Assembly: GCA_036346205.1 (NCBI GenBank)
Contig: JARFJB010002009.1
Location: forward strand, 6,078,501 to 6,142,500
Length of the DNA: 64,000 nucleotides
Reading direction: 5' to 3'
Origin: Vesta saturnalis
Taxonomy: Eukaryota; Arthropoda; Insecta; Coleoptera; Lampyridae
Both the position numbers and the translations under genes were made by a program. Positions 1 to 12,686 of the stretch are shown in pieces; position 1 is the stretch's first letter, and the number at the start of each line of letters is the position of its first letter. Under the pieces are notes generated by a model. That model was not told where the DNA came from and did no database searches. It saw only the letters and a list, made by a program, of their open reading frames with translations.

Positions 1-2357
1 TTAATACCTCACTTTTATTTTAGACCGCAATGTGTACAATATGTAATTAAAAATTATTATAAATTTTATTAAATACATAAATAAAAAGTTTCTGTAATTT
101 GAATAAGTGTACTATTAATTAACTGCCATCATGGTTCAAGTAATCGATTAATATCAGTTCTGTAGAACTATGTAAATTTATAAGTGAGATTACAATCAAA
201 TTACTTATATTAATGGAATGTGAGCCTGCAATATGTAGATTCACTACCAAACAACTTTAATATTAATTTATTATAAGTTTTGTTATGAACGAATAAGTTC
301 AAGGTAAATATGTAAATTTATTATTCTCACAAACTTATTAATATACAATATGTATTTATATAAACTGAAAATGAATTTAACACTAAAAAAAAATGAGAAA
401 AAAAATGTTACATACCTTAAAAGAAAGGGAGAATTTCAATTCAATACATAAGAGATTAAAAACCATGAGAAAAAAATACAAAAAGAACCTAAATGCACAT
501 TATGCAGAATATATAACTTGTATATTACGTAATATGTGATTTAATGAACTATGGTGTTTATCACAGTAGTGGCATGTAGCCTTAAAATATTTAAAAATGA
601 GATACATAGGTGATCCAGCAAGTACATTTGTATTTGGCGCAGAATAATAAAAGGTATCAGACATTCTTGAAGACATTCTAGACCCGTGAAAATTTATCAT
701 TTGTAGGAGATATGAACTAACAGTCAATGTGACTGTTAAGAAGTTTGTACAAAAAGGTCTAGTCCTTTCTTCTAAGCTCATTGCAACAGGCGTAATACCT
801 GTGGTTATTACTCATGTTTGTTTATACACCGCTACAAAGAATAATATTTCAAAATTATTGAATGCAATTTTATACTGTTTTTGTGCGACTTAAAATGATT
901 ACCTTTCTATTTAAGCTGAATAGGTTTGATTTATAAAGATATCATCTACTAGTTTCATTTTAATTCGCTTGCTATTTAATTTCAGTTTGATTAAATGAAC
1001 TTTAATATTTACGTTTGCGAATTCTTGTCTTATCAAGATGCTCCAACTAGCTCAAAGGTTAAAAGAAACGGTCATTGTTATCAATTACCAAAATTTATAC
1101 TCAATTTGATTTTCTTATTTATTCGGATTTCTATTGAGTTTACTTTCTTCCGCATTTATATATTCAATATTTATATAAGCTTTTAATATTAATGGTCTTT
1201 AATAATAAAAATAAATCAAACGTTATACTTATTTAATTACTGAAATTCGCAGTGCAGAAATGTTTTGTTTACAACAACATATAACAATCAAACCTATGAT
1301 TTTAAGTAATATTCTTAATATTAACATGCAACACTTCTTTATCGATAATGAACCAAATATATGTTTGTTCAGTATCGATGCTTAAAACATTGAAATAGAA
1401 ATAATACACAAAGATATTGTTTTTATTGTACAGATAAACTTACTTGTTACTTCTTTGAAGGCTGATGACATAATTGATTCAATTGTATGCTGGTGGTCGC
1501 AGGCCTCGCTTGGGGTATTTTGTTGCTTTTTCAGTGAAGCGGTCTTCAGGCGCCTTGCTCCCTTTGTTCTTTCAATACCTCCCTTGCAGCTTTAGTGTGG
1601 AATGTTTCTACCTTTCTTTTCAATAATTTAATGAGTTTATTATTAATTGCTGGATGTATTTAGTTTTTATTTATCACTGAATTATTAAAATTTTGCTACG
1701 AATTGCATGCGATACTAATTGCAATGCTAAATTTTGTACGACACCATCGTTAACACTTCGAGTTATTGTTCTTTATATATTGATTTACCAATCTGGAACG
1801 ATCACTGTCTTTTATATTTATTATTCAGTATTACACACAATAAAAGATGATGATTTTGATACGTACAAACGCGTGATTATTTTAACTTGTTACGTCACCT
1901 TTTTTTATTTATCACCAACTTGACAATATTTACATATTATTTACTATTTTACTATTATCTTAATAAGGAAGGTAATTTCACTTCTCCCCTATTATATACT
2001 AAATGTTATCTTACTTTATTTCTAAATTTAGGGTAACTTAAATATTACCTACTTTGGTTACTATTACTGCATCTTTCCCTGTCTTTACAAATCATTTATG
2101 CTTTTGCAAACTGCCGCGTTTATTTGAAAGCTTTATAATTAAATATGTAAATACTTAATGAAACTAAACTCAAACTTTTCATCTTAATATTAATTACATT
2201 TACCTACAAATAACCAACAACCATTTCTTTGTCTAGAAAAATAATAATATAAATATTTAATGTCATATAGCTAGCTTGGCGCGAAATTTGACATTTTCTA
2301 ATGCTCCCGTTGCATCATCATATCAAATCTACTTAGTAATGCATTTTGACAATAACC
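1..2357. other. AT-rich DNA, no recognised gene
   Basis: No protein family is recognisable on either strand. The short ORFs here (for example minus 500-781 and plus 1693-1923) show no motifs. One patch of higher GC at about 1425-1620 is open on the minus strand for roughly 50 codons and reads as a basic, polar peptide (contains RRLKTASLKKQQNTPSEACD). It could be an exon or an old mobile-element fragment, but nothing supports a choice. Confidence 0.4.
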
Positions 2358-2413
2358 TTGTGCAGGATAAATACTGTTTAACTTGTAACTAATAAATTTT
2401 AGAAACTTCCTTT
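2358..2413 (-). repeat. Short older LINE fragment, duplicate of 2878-2933
   Basis: About 55 bases match the piece of LINE coding sequence at 2878-2933 with a few substitutions, in the same orientation. It directly abuts the 3' end of the LINE copy that starts at 2414. I infer that a newer LINE landed in or next to an older copy of the same family. Confidence 0.6.
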
Positions 2414-4230
2414 TAGGTCAGGATTCTACCAAGGTTCTGTGTACAATTATTCATGGGACACTCTGTATAGTTGAATTTTTTATGAACTACATCTTTACTA
2501 GGGTAATGGTCATATAAACATGAAGGTGCTGTAGCTAAAAACAGTGTGGGGTGTGGATTATTGCCTTGTAATCCACATCAAACTCCAAACGGTAACGATT
2601 TACGGTAGTCACTTAAGGTTTAAAGTTGAAAAAGCACCATCATTTCTCAATTTTTTGATCACTAGTCAAGAAGCGAATTGTTTGCATATGTGTACTAATG
2701 TATAGGAAATTAAAATGATATTGTTATGAATACTTATTTATTATTTTGTTAATATTACAATTACACAAAGTATTAAACGGTTAAGTAACTTGATAAAAGT
2801 GTTTTATCTTCAAACGTGGCAAAAGTGGTCACTGTTATACCCGAAATATGAAGATAACATTTATTATTATCCTGAAATTGTGCAGGATAAATACCGTTTA
2901 ACTTATAACTAATAAATTTTAGAAACTTCCTTTGTACATTTTCAATGTTAGATATTTGATATTTATTAGTACTGCGCCAGATTAAAGCACGGTATTCTAA
3001 CTTTGGGCGAACAAGTGAGAAGAACAATGATTTTAGAGCATACATGTTAGTAAACGATTTAGCGGTTCTAATGATAAAGCCTAACATCTTTATTGCAGAA
3101 GAGCAAATTTCGTTTATGTGATAAAAAAATTTAAAGAGAAATCAAAAGTACACCTAAATCCTTTAACGACGATACACGTAATAATTGGTCAGATCCTATA
3201 AAAGTAGTGGTATATAACCTTACCTTACATTTGACGGTATTTAGGTAAAGATCATTTCTATCACACCATTTCATCAACTGTTTCAGTTGCAGTTGTAAAT
3301 TTATACAGTCATAGTCATTTAAAATAGATCAGTATAGTTTAACATCATCTGCAAACATAAGACCATTGCAGGACAGTTCAGAAGGCAAGTCGTTAAGGAA
3401 TAACAAAAATAATAAGGGACCTAGATTTGAACCTTGTGGTACACCTGATGGTGCAGTAAATTGCACAGATTTGTAATTATTATACGTAAAGTATTGATAG
3501 CTATCAGACAAATATGAAGTAAAGAAATTAAATAGACTAACACTAAATCCAAATTTATCCAATTTCTTAATGATATTTATTACGTCTACTTGAGAACGAT
3601 TATCAATTTCATGTGATATAAATTGCGTAATATAAATCAAATTAGTAGTACAAGATCTACGTTCTGCAAACCCGTGCTGATTGGATGAGATGTACAACTT
3701 AACGGATGAGTAAATACAAGGATAAACAAGCTCAAAAACCTTCGCAAAGTGAATAAAATACTAATTGGTCTGTAATTGCCAATCTCTGTAGGGTCACCAG
3801 ATGTTAGTATTGGATAGATAGGGCATATTTCCATATACCTGGAAAATGAGATGTAGTAATTAATAAATTGAATAGTATACATAATGGTTCACTAAATATA
3901 GCACCACAATCCTTTACTAAAAATTGGGTATTCTGTCATGGTTTGATGTCTCCTTATTTGGAAGTTTTTGATTGCTCTCATACACAAGACGCTTTCGCAT
4001 TACTAGATATTGAGTTTTCAGCAAACCTAAGGTAGTCACTGTAAGCATTAACAATTTGCAATTTAATGAGTTTCCTTAAACGTTAGTGGTTAATATCTCG
4101 ATAATTATTCACTTTATGAGCTCTTAACAAGAGTACATATCTTACGTACAAGACATTGGAAAATATGAATTTATAATTGAAATTGATATTCTCACAGTGG
4201 CGTAATATTTAGGAGGCGTGAAGGGGTTTA
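2414..4230 (-). pseudogene. Jockey-like LINE, reverse transcriptase remnant
   Basis: Minus-strand non-LTR retrotransposon coding sequence, broken by frameshifts. Reading 5' to 3' (from about 4130 down), I see a basic stretch upstream of the polymerase, then GNYRPIS (finger region, near 3800), QHGF (near 3690), the SGVPQGS..LGPLLF palm motif (near 3440), the catalytic FADD box followed by VKLY (near 3340), and a thumb region with LVRPKLEYRALIW and NIENVQRKFLKFI (2940-3087). The segment that should hold the first catalytic Asp (the DF.KAFD motif) is missing: the sequence jumps from SQVDVI straight to a KKLDKFGF-like motif, so the copy is inactive. The ORFs at 3637-3882, 3329-3697 and 2773-3087 are parts of one gene. 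The 3' non-coding tail is 2414-2770. Confidence 0.85.
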
Positions 4231-4437
4231 TCACTCATGTTGTACGCCACTGGAAAAGCGATTTAACATATTCTTCTACGGTTGGGTGTGTCTTAGGTCA
4301 GTAAAACTTTTCACTAAATTTAGTACAAAAATACAGGGAATTAAAAAAGTTAGAACCTTAATAATGTTCAACACCCTGCAACTTGTTAATTATCAACATT
4401 TTACTTAGGTCATATTTGGAAAATCGTCATAATTTTA

Positions 4438-4857
4438 GGTCAGGATTCTACCAAGGTTCTGTGTACAATTCATTATGGGACACTCTGTATAGTTGAATTT
4501 TTTACGAACTATATCTTTACTAGGGTAATGGTCGTATAAACATGAAGGTGTTGTAGCTAAAAACAGTGTGGGTTGTGGATTATTGCCTTGTAATTCAGAT
4601 CAAACTCCAAACGCTAACGATTTACGGTAGTCAGTTAAGGTTTAAAGTTGTAAAAGCACCATCAGTTTTCAATTTTTTAATCACTGGTCAAGAAGCGAAT
4701 TGTTTGCATATGTGAACTAATGTATAAGAAATTAAAATGATAGTGTTATGAATACTTATTTATTATTTTGTTAATATTACAATTACACAAAGTATTAAAC
4801 GGTTAAGTAACTTGATAAAAGTGTTTTATCTTCAAACGTGGCAAAAGTGGTCACTGT
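4438..4857 (-). repeat. 5'-truncated copy of the same LINE
   Basis: These 420 bases repeat 2414-2840 at roughly 95% identity. They start at the same 3' boundary (shared TTTTAGGTCAGGATTCTACC) and end abruptly inside the coding region, after GGTCACTGTT. A shared 3' end with a variable 5' end is the signature of target-primed reverse transcription. Only the 3' UTR and the last codons are present. Confidence 0.85.
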
Positions 4858-5499
4858 TTGACGACGCCAAAAAACTTAATTCTGATGTACAACTGTCAAC
4901 CATTTATTTGTTAACGTCAATATGGAGCATAAAGTTATGCTTTGTAGCATTTTGTAGCATTTATTTTATGATTTTATAAGGCTTAAAAATAAAATAGTAT
5001 GCTATTTGAAGTAAAAATGACTGTGTGACTCACGCTGGATTATTTTCTTCATTTCGTTTAGCAAATAAACATCCAACCAAAAAATCATTTATTCTCCTAA
5101 TAACGTTTATTAAAGTTTCAAATTGAGATGCGTAATAAAACGGTTCTCGTTATTAATTATTTATTATTGCTCATATATTTCGTTATTAGCGTTATCATTC
5201 ACAAATTGTTTATTATAAAGGTACAATAGCACGAAGTCGTCTTTAGAATACTACAAATTGAAAACTCCGCCAGATTTATGTCACGAACATTTGTTTTAAG
5301 TAGGAAAGAGAAAATTGAGTGTTGTAATATTTAACAATATAAACACCGTTATTAATTTTGAACAATATCTAATTACAGTCGCCGAAGTCGAAAACACTCA
5401 TTAATGCACGAAACTGTTTTAAATTCCTAAATTTAAAGTATCATCCCCCCCACTCTTGACGATTACGATTTAAATAACGCCCAAAGGGTCCCACGTTCT
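4858..5499. other. AT-rich DNA, nothing recognised
   Basis: I see no ORF, repeat or RNA signature on either strand. Confidence 0.4.
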
Positions 5500-6060
5500 A
5501 ACATTAAAAAAATAAGCCAATTGTGAAGCTAGTGTCTGCAACGACCTCAAAGTGAACATTAAATCCATTTCGGATTTTGTGCTTGGAAAAATTTGAGTTT
5601 TCAACTTTGCGAAATAATGTGTAGTGTATAAAGTAATTAGTACATACAATTCAAATCGATAAATTACAGTGTTAAAAATTTAGCCCATTTAATTCTACGT
5701 ATTCTACATGTCTTATTAATGCGAAAATTATTTTTAGTCTAAATTTCAACAATTTATATGAACTAGTTCGTTTTAGAAATATTATTAACATTAAAAAAAT
5801 AAGCCAATGGTGAAGCTAGTGTCTGCAACGACCTCAAAGTGAGCATTAAACCCATTTCGGATTTTGTGCTTGGAAAAATTTGAGTTTTCAACTTTGTGAA
5901 ATAATGTGTAGTGTATAAAGTAATTAGTACATACAATTCAAATCGATAAATTACAGTGTCAAAAATTTAGCCCATTTAATTCTACATGTCTTATTAATGC
6001 GAAAATCATTTTTAGTCTAAATTTCAACAATTTATGTGAACTATTTCGTTTTGGAAATAT
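5500..6060. repeat. Tandem duplication, two units of about 280 bp
   Basis: 5500-5785 and 5787-6060 are direct repeats (both begin ACATTAAAAAAATAAGCCAA). Similarity is high, with scattered substitutions and a 10-12 base deletion in the second unit (loss of GTATTCTAC near the ACATGTC motif). Neither unit has a long ORF. It looks like a simple local duplication. Confidence 0.85.
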
Positions 6061-6775
6061 TCCCATTAAAACACTTGTTTAACGAAACTGAAGTAAACTT
6101 ATGCGAAAATCGCCCTAATAGTTTTATAAATAAGTATAAATTGTACCCTTCTATGCAGTACGCATATTAAAAAATGAAGGCTTACAGATTCTTTCAGTCC
6201 ACAATGAAGCAGTTGCATACAAGTCACTGGCTTAACTTGATTTGCATAAAACAATTTTCTTACACAAATTACGTTAAAGAATGAGTGTTATTGAAACTAA
6301 ACAACTAATGAACTCCTGAACAGGCTAAATTTAACGTAACGTGCTAAAGCACTCATGAATACTTAGGAGGATGCATAGGGATTTTGGACTGTCACAGGAT
6401 GCCTATGATTGGTTACCTTCCGTTTGGTACGGAAAGTTGAAATTGGTACTGCATATTGATGATGTGAATGAGCGAACCCTATGAAAGGTGTCCGTAATTC
6501 AGCAGCACAGTAGTCCTAATACCGATAGTACAAAGAAAAAATTGAAGCAATTTTTCTATGCTCAAGGTCATAACCCTAATATCTTTTCATTGAATACGGT
6601 CGGCGATATTGAGAGCGTATTGGGGTGCATAAACCCAAAGGTAAGAATTATGTTCTATATACTATCGAATATGGGCCTTATATAGCAGAAAGAATTGTCG
6701 GCAGGTAAAGTAATGCTTAGATCTGTTGAAAAAGCTTAGTGTAGGAGCAATTCCTTTAGTCGCCGTCAAAATGTG
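6061..6775. other. Non-coding stretch, nothing recognised
   Basis: A 65-codon plus-strand ORF (6488-6685) has no known motif. No repeat structure was seen. Confidence 0.35.
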
Positions 6776-6776
6776 G

Positions 6777-6985
6777 TCAACCCATGATAAATTTAAAGGT
6801 ATAGTAATACGTAACATTGTAATGGAGTCTGAAAACTGAAGATCTGAGAAATAAATTATTTATGTATAGCAAAAAAGGTATAGGGGCTATCACTGATCCC
6901 TGTGGCACGCCCGTGTTAATGCCAACTTCTTTTGAACAGAAGCCATCAACTACGATACGCATTCGTTTTCTTCAAGAAAACTGAA
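6777..6985 (-). pseudogene. Reverse transcriptase palm fragment (jockey-like LINE)
   Basis: The minus-strand peptide contains RIVVDGFCSKEVGINTGVPQ followed by GSVIAP and FLLYINNL. This is the palm segment of a jockey-type non-LTR reverse transcriptase, just before where the catalytic YADD box should be. The residues after INNL are degenerate and no DD pair follows. The sequence differs from the polymerase at 2414-4230, so this is a second LINE family. Only about 60 codons survive, without ends. Confidence 0.75.
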
Positions 6986-8143
6986 AACCTAAACGAGGTG
7001 AATTTGGTAAGTAAACACTTATGCCAAACATTTTACAAACACACTAATTCTGATAAATTTTGTCATGTGGAACTCAGTGAAATGCACAGTTTTTTACTAG
7101 CTACTACCGCTTTTGAGATATAAATACAATTTGTTTTTTCAATAGAACACCTCGTATATTTTTGCTGGGTAAATAATGCTTTTAAGCTTCCTAAAAATAT
7201 ATGATACTTGATATTTATGCGTTACCGTACAATTCAGAAAAAAATCGTGGGTAGAGTTTGCCTTATGATTTATAAAAACACTTCAAAGGAACGCCCCGTA
7301 TATACTTGGAAGCCATTTTAAAAAAAAAGAGACTTTCATAAGTAGAATTGTTAAATCTGTTGTTAACGGAACGTTATCTTTTTATCAAGAAACTGATTTA
7401 TATTAAGGACGCATATTTCGTGATATTCTTTTACTTGATAAGATTTAATCAGAGTAGTTCCTACTGGAATTATGCATACACGGCGGGTCTATCATATTAC
7501 TAGAAGATCAACGGTTATTTAAAGGGTTCAGTAACAGTTTTAACATGTTAAGGAGTGGTGTCTGGTTTAAAATAAAACTACAGGGTTCTATGTACAGTCT
7601 GTTCAATTAGTAATTACATCTAATGTAACATTTTAACAGCCATGGGTTAGACACCTTTTGAACTTGACCTCTTTCAAAGTGAAAACAGTTTGGTTTCGTT
7701 TATGATGAGACAATTCGATCGTTTCCTGTGGTCTTAGATTTTGGCGATTTTTTTGTTTTTGTTAAATTATACCTTAACTGAAACTATTTTCGTAGAAAAT
7801 AATAATTTACTCTTCTTGTAAATTATTGGGATTTTATTTTAATAAAAAGTCCAATCAAGATAAATTTACCCTTGGCGGGTGTGAATATGTCGCGGACCGG
7901 TTCTTTGAAGTTTACTGGCGGGTTCAAAAACTAGTTGTCAGAATAACGGAACCACTATACGTGTTATGACGGAGTGTCTTTAGCAAAGACTAGCAGGAAA
8001 ATTTATGGAATAAATACAAACATTTGGGTATTTTAAATTCAGGAATACAGAAGAATTTTAAGTGAATCTCTCAAATTAACTTCAACTCTGACGGTAAAGA
8101 TAAATCGGGAAATTATTCCATCAGATGATAGAATAGTTATTTA
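6986..8143. other. AT-rich DNA, no gene seen
   Basis: There are no recognisable motifs. Phrases such as GAACACCTCGTATAT and CGCCCCGTATATAC (7145-7300) resemble the repeat ends of insect DNA elements but have no paired partner that I could find. Confidence 0.35.
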
Positions 8144-8430
8144 TGTATCAAGGGAGTTATGAGGTTATTAACATACATAACTCACGTGATAGATAAATAC
8201 TTTAATTTCATACTAATACATTATAAATGAAATCTGAAAACGAAATTTTGTTATTTAAAAATTAAGTAGGCATGTTTATATCAACTGACAAGTTTGCAAA
8301 TATTTGTCAAAATACATTAGAGGGAGTTATAGATCTATAACTGCGTAGTATAACTCCCAAGGGAGTTATCAACATGTTTACAGTACCGTAATTATTTGTT
8401 TATAATGTATTAGTATGAAATAAAATTACT
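8144..8430. repeat. Small inverted-repeat element with GGGAGTTAT motifs
   Basis: 8203-8232 (TTCATACTAATACATTATAA) is the reverse complement of 8398-8427, about 165 bp apart. Between and beside the arms the octamer GGAGTTAT recurs at about 8147, 8324 and 8362, and inverted at 8351, with a near match at 8180. There is no ORF. It could be a small MITE or a cluster of binding sites. Confidence 0.5.
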
Positions 8431-8576
8431 TATCAAACAGGAAATTGATTTTAAGCGAATACTTGCTTATCTACTTCTGGTATAACGGTTAAGATAAACT
8501 GGGTTTTCCACCCCGAGTTCACAGAATAAAAGTAATTATTTTATAGTAAGCAAATTACATTAAATGAATATGAATA

Positions 8577-8900
8577 TCATTCACGTCCCGAATAGGATTT
8601 AATAACTGGATTTTTATCACAAACTAAATCGTAATCTGAACACAACAACCTTCTGTATGGTGTGCTGGCGGCGGGCAACTGGATGTAGGTGTGTACGTCG
8701 TTGTCCCAGTGAACTCGGACTGACGACTCGTTTCTCTTAGGGATGCTGGATTCGAAGGAGGCGGCGTAGGGCAAAACCGTACGTTACGCTTCCATCGAGG
8801 TAGGAGAATACGACACAAGGCTGCACCCTACGGTAAGGTTTTGCCCAGCGTATTAGTGTATGTGTAGTGTTGTCCATTGTACGTACAGACAAGATTGTTT
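8577..8900 (-). other. Two overlapping unassigned ORFs in a GC-richer patch
   Basis: Two minus-strand ORFs of 64-65 codons overlap in different frames (8577-8774 and 8624-8818). Both read through a patch richer in GC than its surroundings. Neither has a family motif that I recognise. The patch lies downstream, in minus-strand sense, of the LINE relic at 9290-9795 and may belong to the same decayed element. Confidence 0.3.
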
Positions 8901-9289
8901 GCAAACGGCAGCAGGTCTAGAACGGTCGGGATGTACAGTGGTAATATGTATCATTTTAAGACGTTTGTTAGGTTATGTGTTAGTACTTATGTTTTTGGTT
9001 AGTAGATTCTTATCCTTTCACGTGATTTAGGAGTATCTTCTCCCTCTTCAGTCAGTGGTAACAATGTTGAGGTTATTGGTTGTATTCAGACTGTGTGTAT
9101 GCGTGTGATTGTCCTTAGACTGGTTCTTACCTCAGCGGTGTTTTCAATTTAACATGGTGGTGTGCAGAATACTGTCTGGGGGTTCCGGTAGATGAGGTAA
9201 TTCTTGTGTAAGGAGGGTTGTGACAATAGTAATCCTGCAATCTATATTTTTTGTTGTGTTGTCAATTGCGCGTAATCGGATGAATGTTT

Positions 9290-9795
9290 CCGCGTTGAAT
9301 TGTTAGTTGATTTGGATGTTTATGTTGGTGTAATCTGTAGTCTTGGTTTTTGAACTCCTCAAGGTTTTGCTCGTGCTGAGCTTTGAAGTTATCGTCAAAT
9401 GATGGATCGCTAGCGGTGGTGAGTACGGTTTCCAGGTGAAGGCCAAATAGGGCGGCTTTCTCCTGATTAGAAATAAGGAGGTTTTGTTCAGTAGCTTGAA
9501 TGTGTTACAAAATTTCGGATAGTTCCGGAAGTTTAGTTAATCACTCACATTGATTCAGTTTTCTTGAGCAATTGTGTTTGTGTCGAGTCGGATAAGTGTG
9601 TGTAGTCTGCTGTATCCGGGGCCTCTGGTTTTCACATATCGGCGATATAATTGTCTTTTTTCTTTAATCCAGTGAACGATGTGTAGGGGAGCGGTTTGTG
9701 TGATATGTCACTGGTTTTTTGTAGTAATTGCAGAGTTGGCTGCGTTGGATATTAAATCTGGGCTGGAGGAAGAGGTGGTGCAAAAGACATTTTAA
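9290..9795 (-). pseudogene. Decayed jockey-like LINE, linker between endonuclease and RT
   Basis: No long ORF survives, but the minus strand reads with few breaks as the segment between the endonuclease and the reverse transcriptase of jockey-type LINEs. There is a basic region HWIKEKRQLYRRYVKTRGPG, then LTKLPELSEI, then SNQEKAALFGLHLETVLTT and FKAQHEQNLEEF, which resemble the usual (N).EKA..F..HLE.VF segment before the fingers. There are stops after about 30 and 75 codons and at least two frame changes. The polymerase that should follow, toward lower coordinates, is not readable. Confidence 0.65.
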
Positions 9796-10363
9796 TTTAA
9801 GGAGGAATGTGGTCGGAAGTGGTAGTTGCCCAAAAAGAAGTGATCTTCATGGGTGTCTTTCCGCATAGAATATGTGGGCTTATCATAACTGAAGAAAATG
9901 GGCTGAGTATTTCTTTTTCGAGAAAGAGGTAGGAGAAGTAAGTTGTGTGTAAGTAAGATCCTATTATAGTTGTTTGTCTTTGGCACCTAATTGAGGTCTA
10001 TACTAATAGGATTGCGTTAGGGAGACAGGAGATGTAATCCAGTAGAGTGGTAGAAAGAGTGTTTTATCCAAGTGGGTTGTAAGAATTCTATTACAGGCGT
10101 TGAAGACAGTTGTACTATTGCTGCTACACACTCGACATTTAACGTCACACGCATTAATTGCCCCTATTATAAGTTCCACTGTAACGAGAAGATGTTTAAG
10201 CGAAATAGTCTTTCCATTTGTTTTAATTTCCACTTTATGGGTTGGAAGGTAGTGAGTTGTGTAACACCATATAGTTGCTATTAGCTATCACACGTACAAA
10301 ACGTACAAATATTGTAACTGTAATAATGTGTGAAGCGAGGCACCTCCTTTTCTTTTGTTATGG
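9796..10363. other. No supported gene
   Basis: Short ORFs on both strands (minus 9792-9986 and 10003-10233, plus 10072-10284) overlap one another and have no motifs. Confidence 0.35.
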
Positions 10364-10402
10364 CATACCCCACCCCGTGACGACGAAGGAGTGGGGTGGG
10401 GT
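10364..10402. repeat. GC-rich inverted repeat (hairpin)
   Basis: TACCCCACCCC is followed about 16 bases later by its exact reverse complement GGGGTGGGGTA. It marks the proximal end of the block that reappears at 13955-15722. Confidence 0.6.
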
Positions 10403-12686
10403 AATCACGTGATCGGCGACCATTTTTGTTTTGGCAGCCATGTTTGTAATTGTCATAGTGGGAAAACTAGAAATTTTAAATAATATTCTAATCAGGAGCC
10501 TGCATGCTATCTCTCAAGACAACTATAGGCCTCCGAACATGTTCCCAGCTTTTACCCCTGATTGTGACGCCAACTAGTAGTGTATTTTTAAAACTAACGA
10601 ATGTTTTCTATAATAGAGGTTGATTGTGGCTCCACCTAGTAGTATATTTTAACAGTATATTTAACTGTTATATGTCAATCAATCAAACCAATCAATCAAA
10701 TCAAATCAATTAATCAAAAAAATTCAAGTCTAAGATACTGATTTGAAACTAACCTCTGTCAAAAACGACTTTAGATTCAAGTCTAAGATGTTGATTTGAC
10801 ATCAGCTTCTGCCAACCTTCTTGATTTAATACAAAAGCAATGTGCAAGTCTAAGATGTTGATTTGAAATCAGCTTCTGCCAACCTTATTCGATTTAATAC
10901 AAAAACAAAAACAAGATGCAAGTCTAAATATTGATTTGAAATCAGCTTCTGCCTTCCATATTCGATTTAATACAAAACCAAAACAATATACAAGTCTAAG
11001 ATGTTGATTTGAAATTAGCTTCAGCCAACCTTTTTCGATTTAATACAAAAACAAAAACAAGATGCAAGTCTAAGACGGGCCCCTTATTAGAATACTACTT
11101 GTGTAATACTGATCATTATATAACACTTTGGTACTATGTTACTAAAATACTCTTCACATTACTTGTGCAAGATTTACATTCATTTTTGCTCGTGTCTTGC
11201 TTTTCTCCTTTTCTCGTTTATAAGTAGGTTCACTATACTCCTGCTGGTAGATTATTCTAAAGTTTAGAATCGCACACAAAAATAAGATTCCGCTTTAGCG
11301 TTTGCTTGAAACAGTTAAAACCAATCATAAACTTCTGAAAAATTATGAGTTTTGCAAGGATAAGTAAACATACTAAAAGTGAGAGGTGTGAACTTATCTT
11401 TGAAGAAATAAAAAATGTGTGTTCAGCAGTTTATTACCGAGTTAACCAAATTTGTTAGAGAAAGTGTTATAATTACAATTATTATAATTGTCAGACGAAT
11501 TATTCCCAAATAGATCGTCAAGCGTTTCCAATATGAAAATTTCAATTTTCAATTAAAGGAAACTGCACAATATGTGTATCAATATCCCTTCACAATAAAT
11601 AATGAAAGCTGTAAAACACTTTCTATCTCATTTGTATTGATGTAAAATTATTTACAACTAGCAAGAGATGTCGCTTATTACGCGATTTTAGCAGAGCCAG
11701 TAGTAATAATCTACTGGCTCTGGATTCAAACGGGCATAAAGCTTACGTTATAAAATAAATGAACTCATATTTCAATATAAGTTCTATAAGAACGGAGTTT
11801 ATTTTCATCACATTTATCTCAATTCTCAATTCTGCTCCAGATGAAGTATAAAACGAAATTCCAACATATGAAATAAACGCACCATTTTCTCTAAACCTCA
11901 GTGAAGTTAAACGAAGCATAATTTTAGTATATATCTGAACGTATTTTTGATATTGTATTTGATATCAATGGAAACATTTCACCATTTTATATTTTTAACC
12001 ACGGAATTAATTGTTAAATATGGTACTATTTGATAAGTATAGTCACAGTGCCTGTAGGTAATTGTTTCATAACATTTGAATGGGTTTGGTGATACATTTT
12101 AACATCAGTTTCGTTTTAGCGTCCTAAAATTATATGACTTTAGGCTATTTTGCTGTCAACGTTGTTTGTCGACCAACCCTAAAACGCCTATGGCTTTGTA
12201 TTAAAAGTTTTGTTCTATGTTTATTCATTAGAAAACAACGTTCAGTGTACAACATGTTTGCTATTACCAAACAAACAATAGGGTTGAAAAGTGCGATTTG
12301 CAGCTGCGTTTTATGAGTGTACAAGTTTTCATAAGTTTTAAATTACTTAAAATAAATGAAAGTATTCATTATAAAGTGATTGGCAAATATGCTTTTATAA
12401 TTAATATGCATTGTCTAACTTTATATCAACTGGTGTGAAATGCCAACAGTTTAATTATAAGCCCGTATGCTGATATTTCTACTTCATGTATTAATACTGT
12501 ATATTTTCATTTCAGTAACCAATAAATTCTTATTTCCAAGTTTCTAGATTATATTTTTGCATTCCCGTATACTAAGGTACTTATAGTAAAGGGAAAGTAT
12601 TGCGATCACGAAAAAATTCGACCTCGAGATTTTGACGGATCTTCACGTTTCGAGGGCCCTTGAATCCATTTTGGCCATTTTTGGCA
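10370..12686. repeat. Copy 1 of a 2.3 kb block duplicated at 13955-15722
   Basis: This stretch, which includes the 73-bp array, reappears downstream in the same orientation. The match ends at the same point in both copies, after GACGGATCTTCACGTTTCG and the shared ATTTTGGCCAT. No recognisable protein is encoded. The ORFs at 11009-11227 and 12134-12316 have no motifs. Confidence 0.75.
10724..11090 (+). repeat. Tandem repeat, about 73-bp unit, five to six copies
   Basis: Units begin CAAGTCTAAGATGTTGATTT at about 10724, 10779, 10844, 10918, 10991 and 11064 (the last partial). Each continues with GAAATCAGCTTCTGCCAACC and ends in a (C/A)AAAA-rich linker with ATTCGATTTAATACAAAA. The first two units are shorter. 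The third and fifth are most alike. The array is non-coding. Confidence 0.85.

Noticed and set aside
8577..8818. Overlapping minus ORFs as a conserved protein
   Set aside because: Two frames are equally open and neither shows a motif. Left as unassigned.
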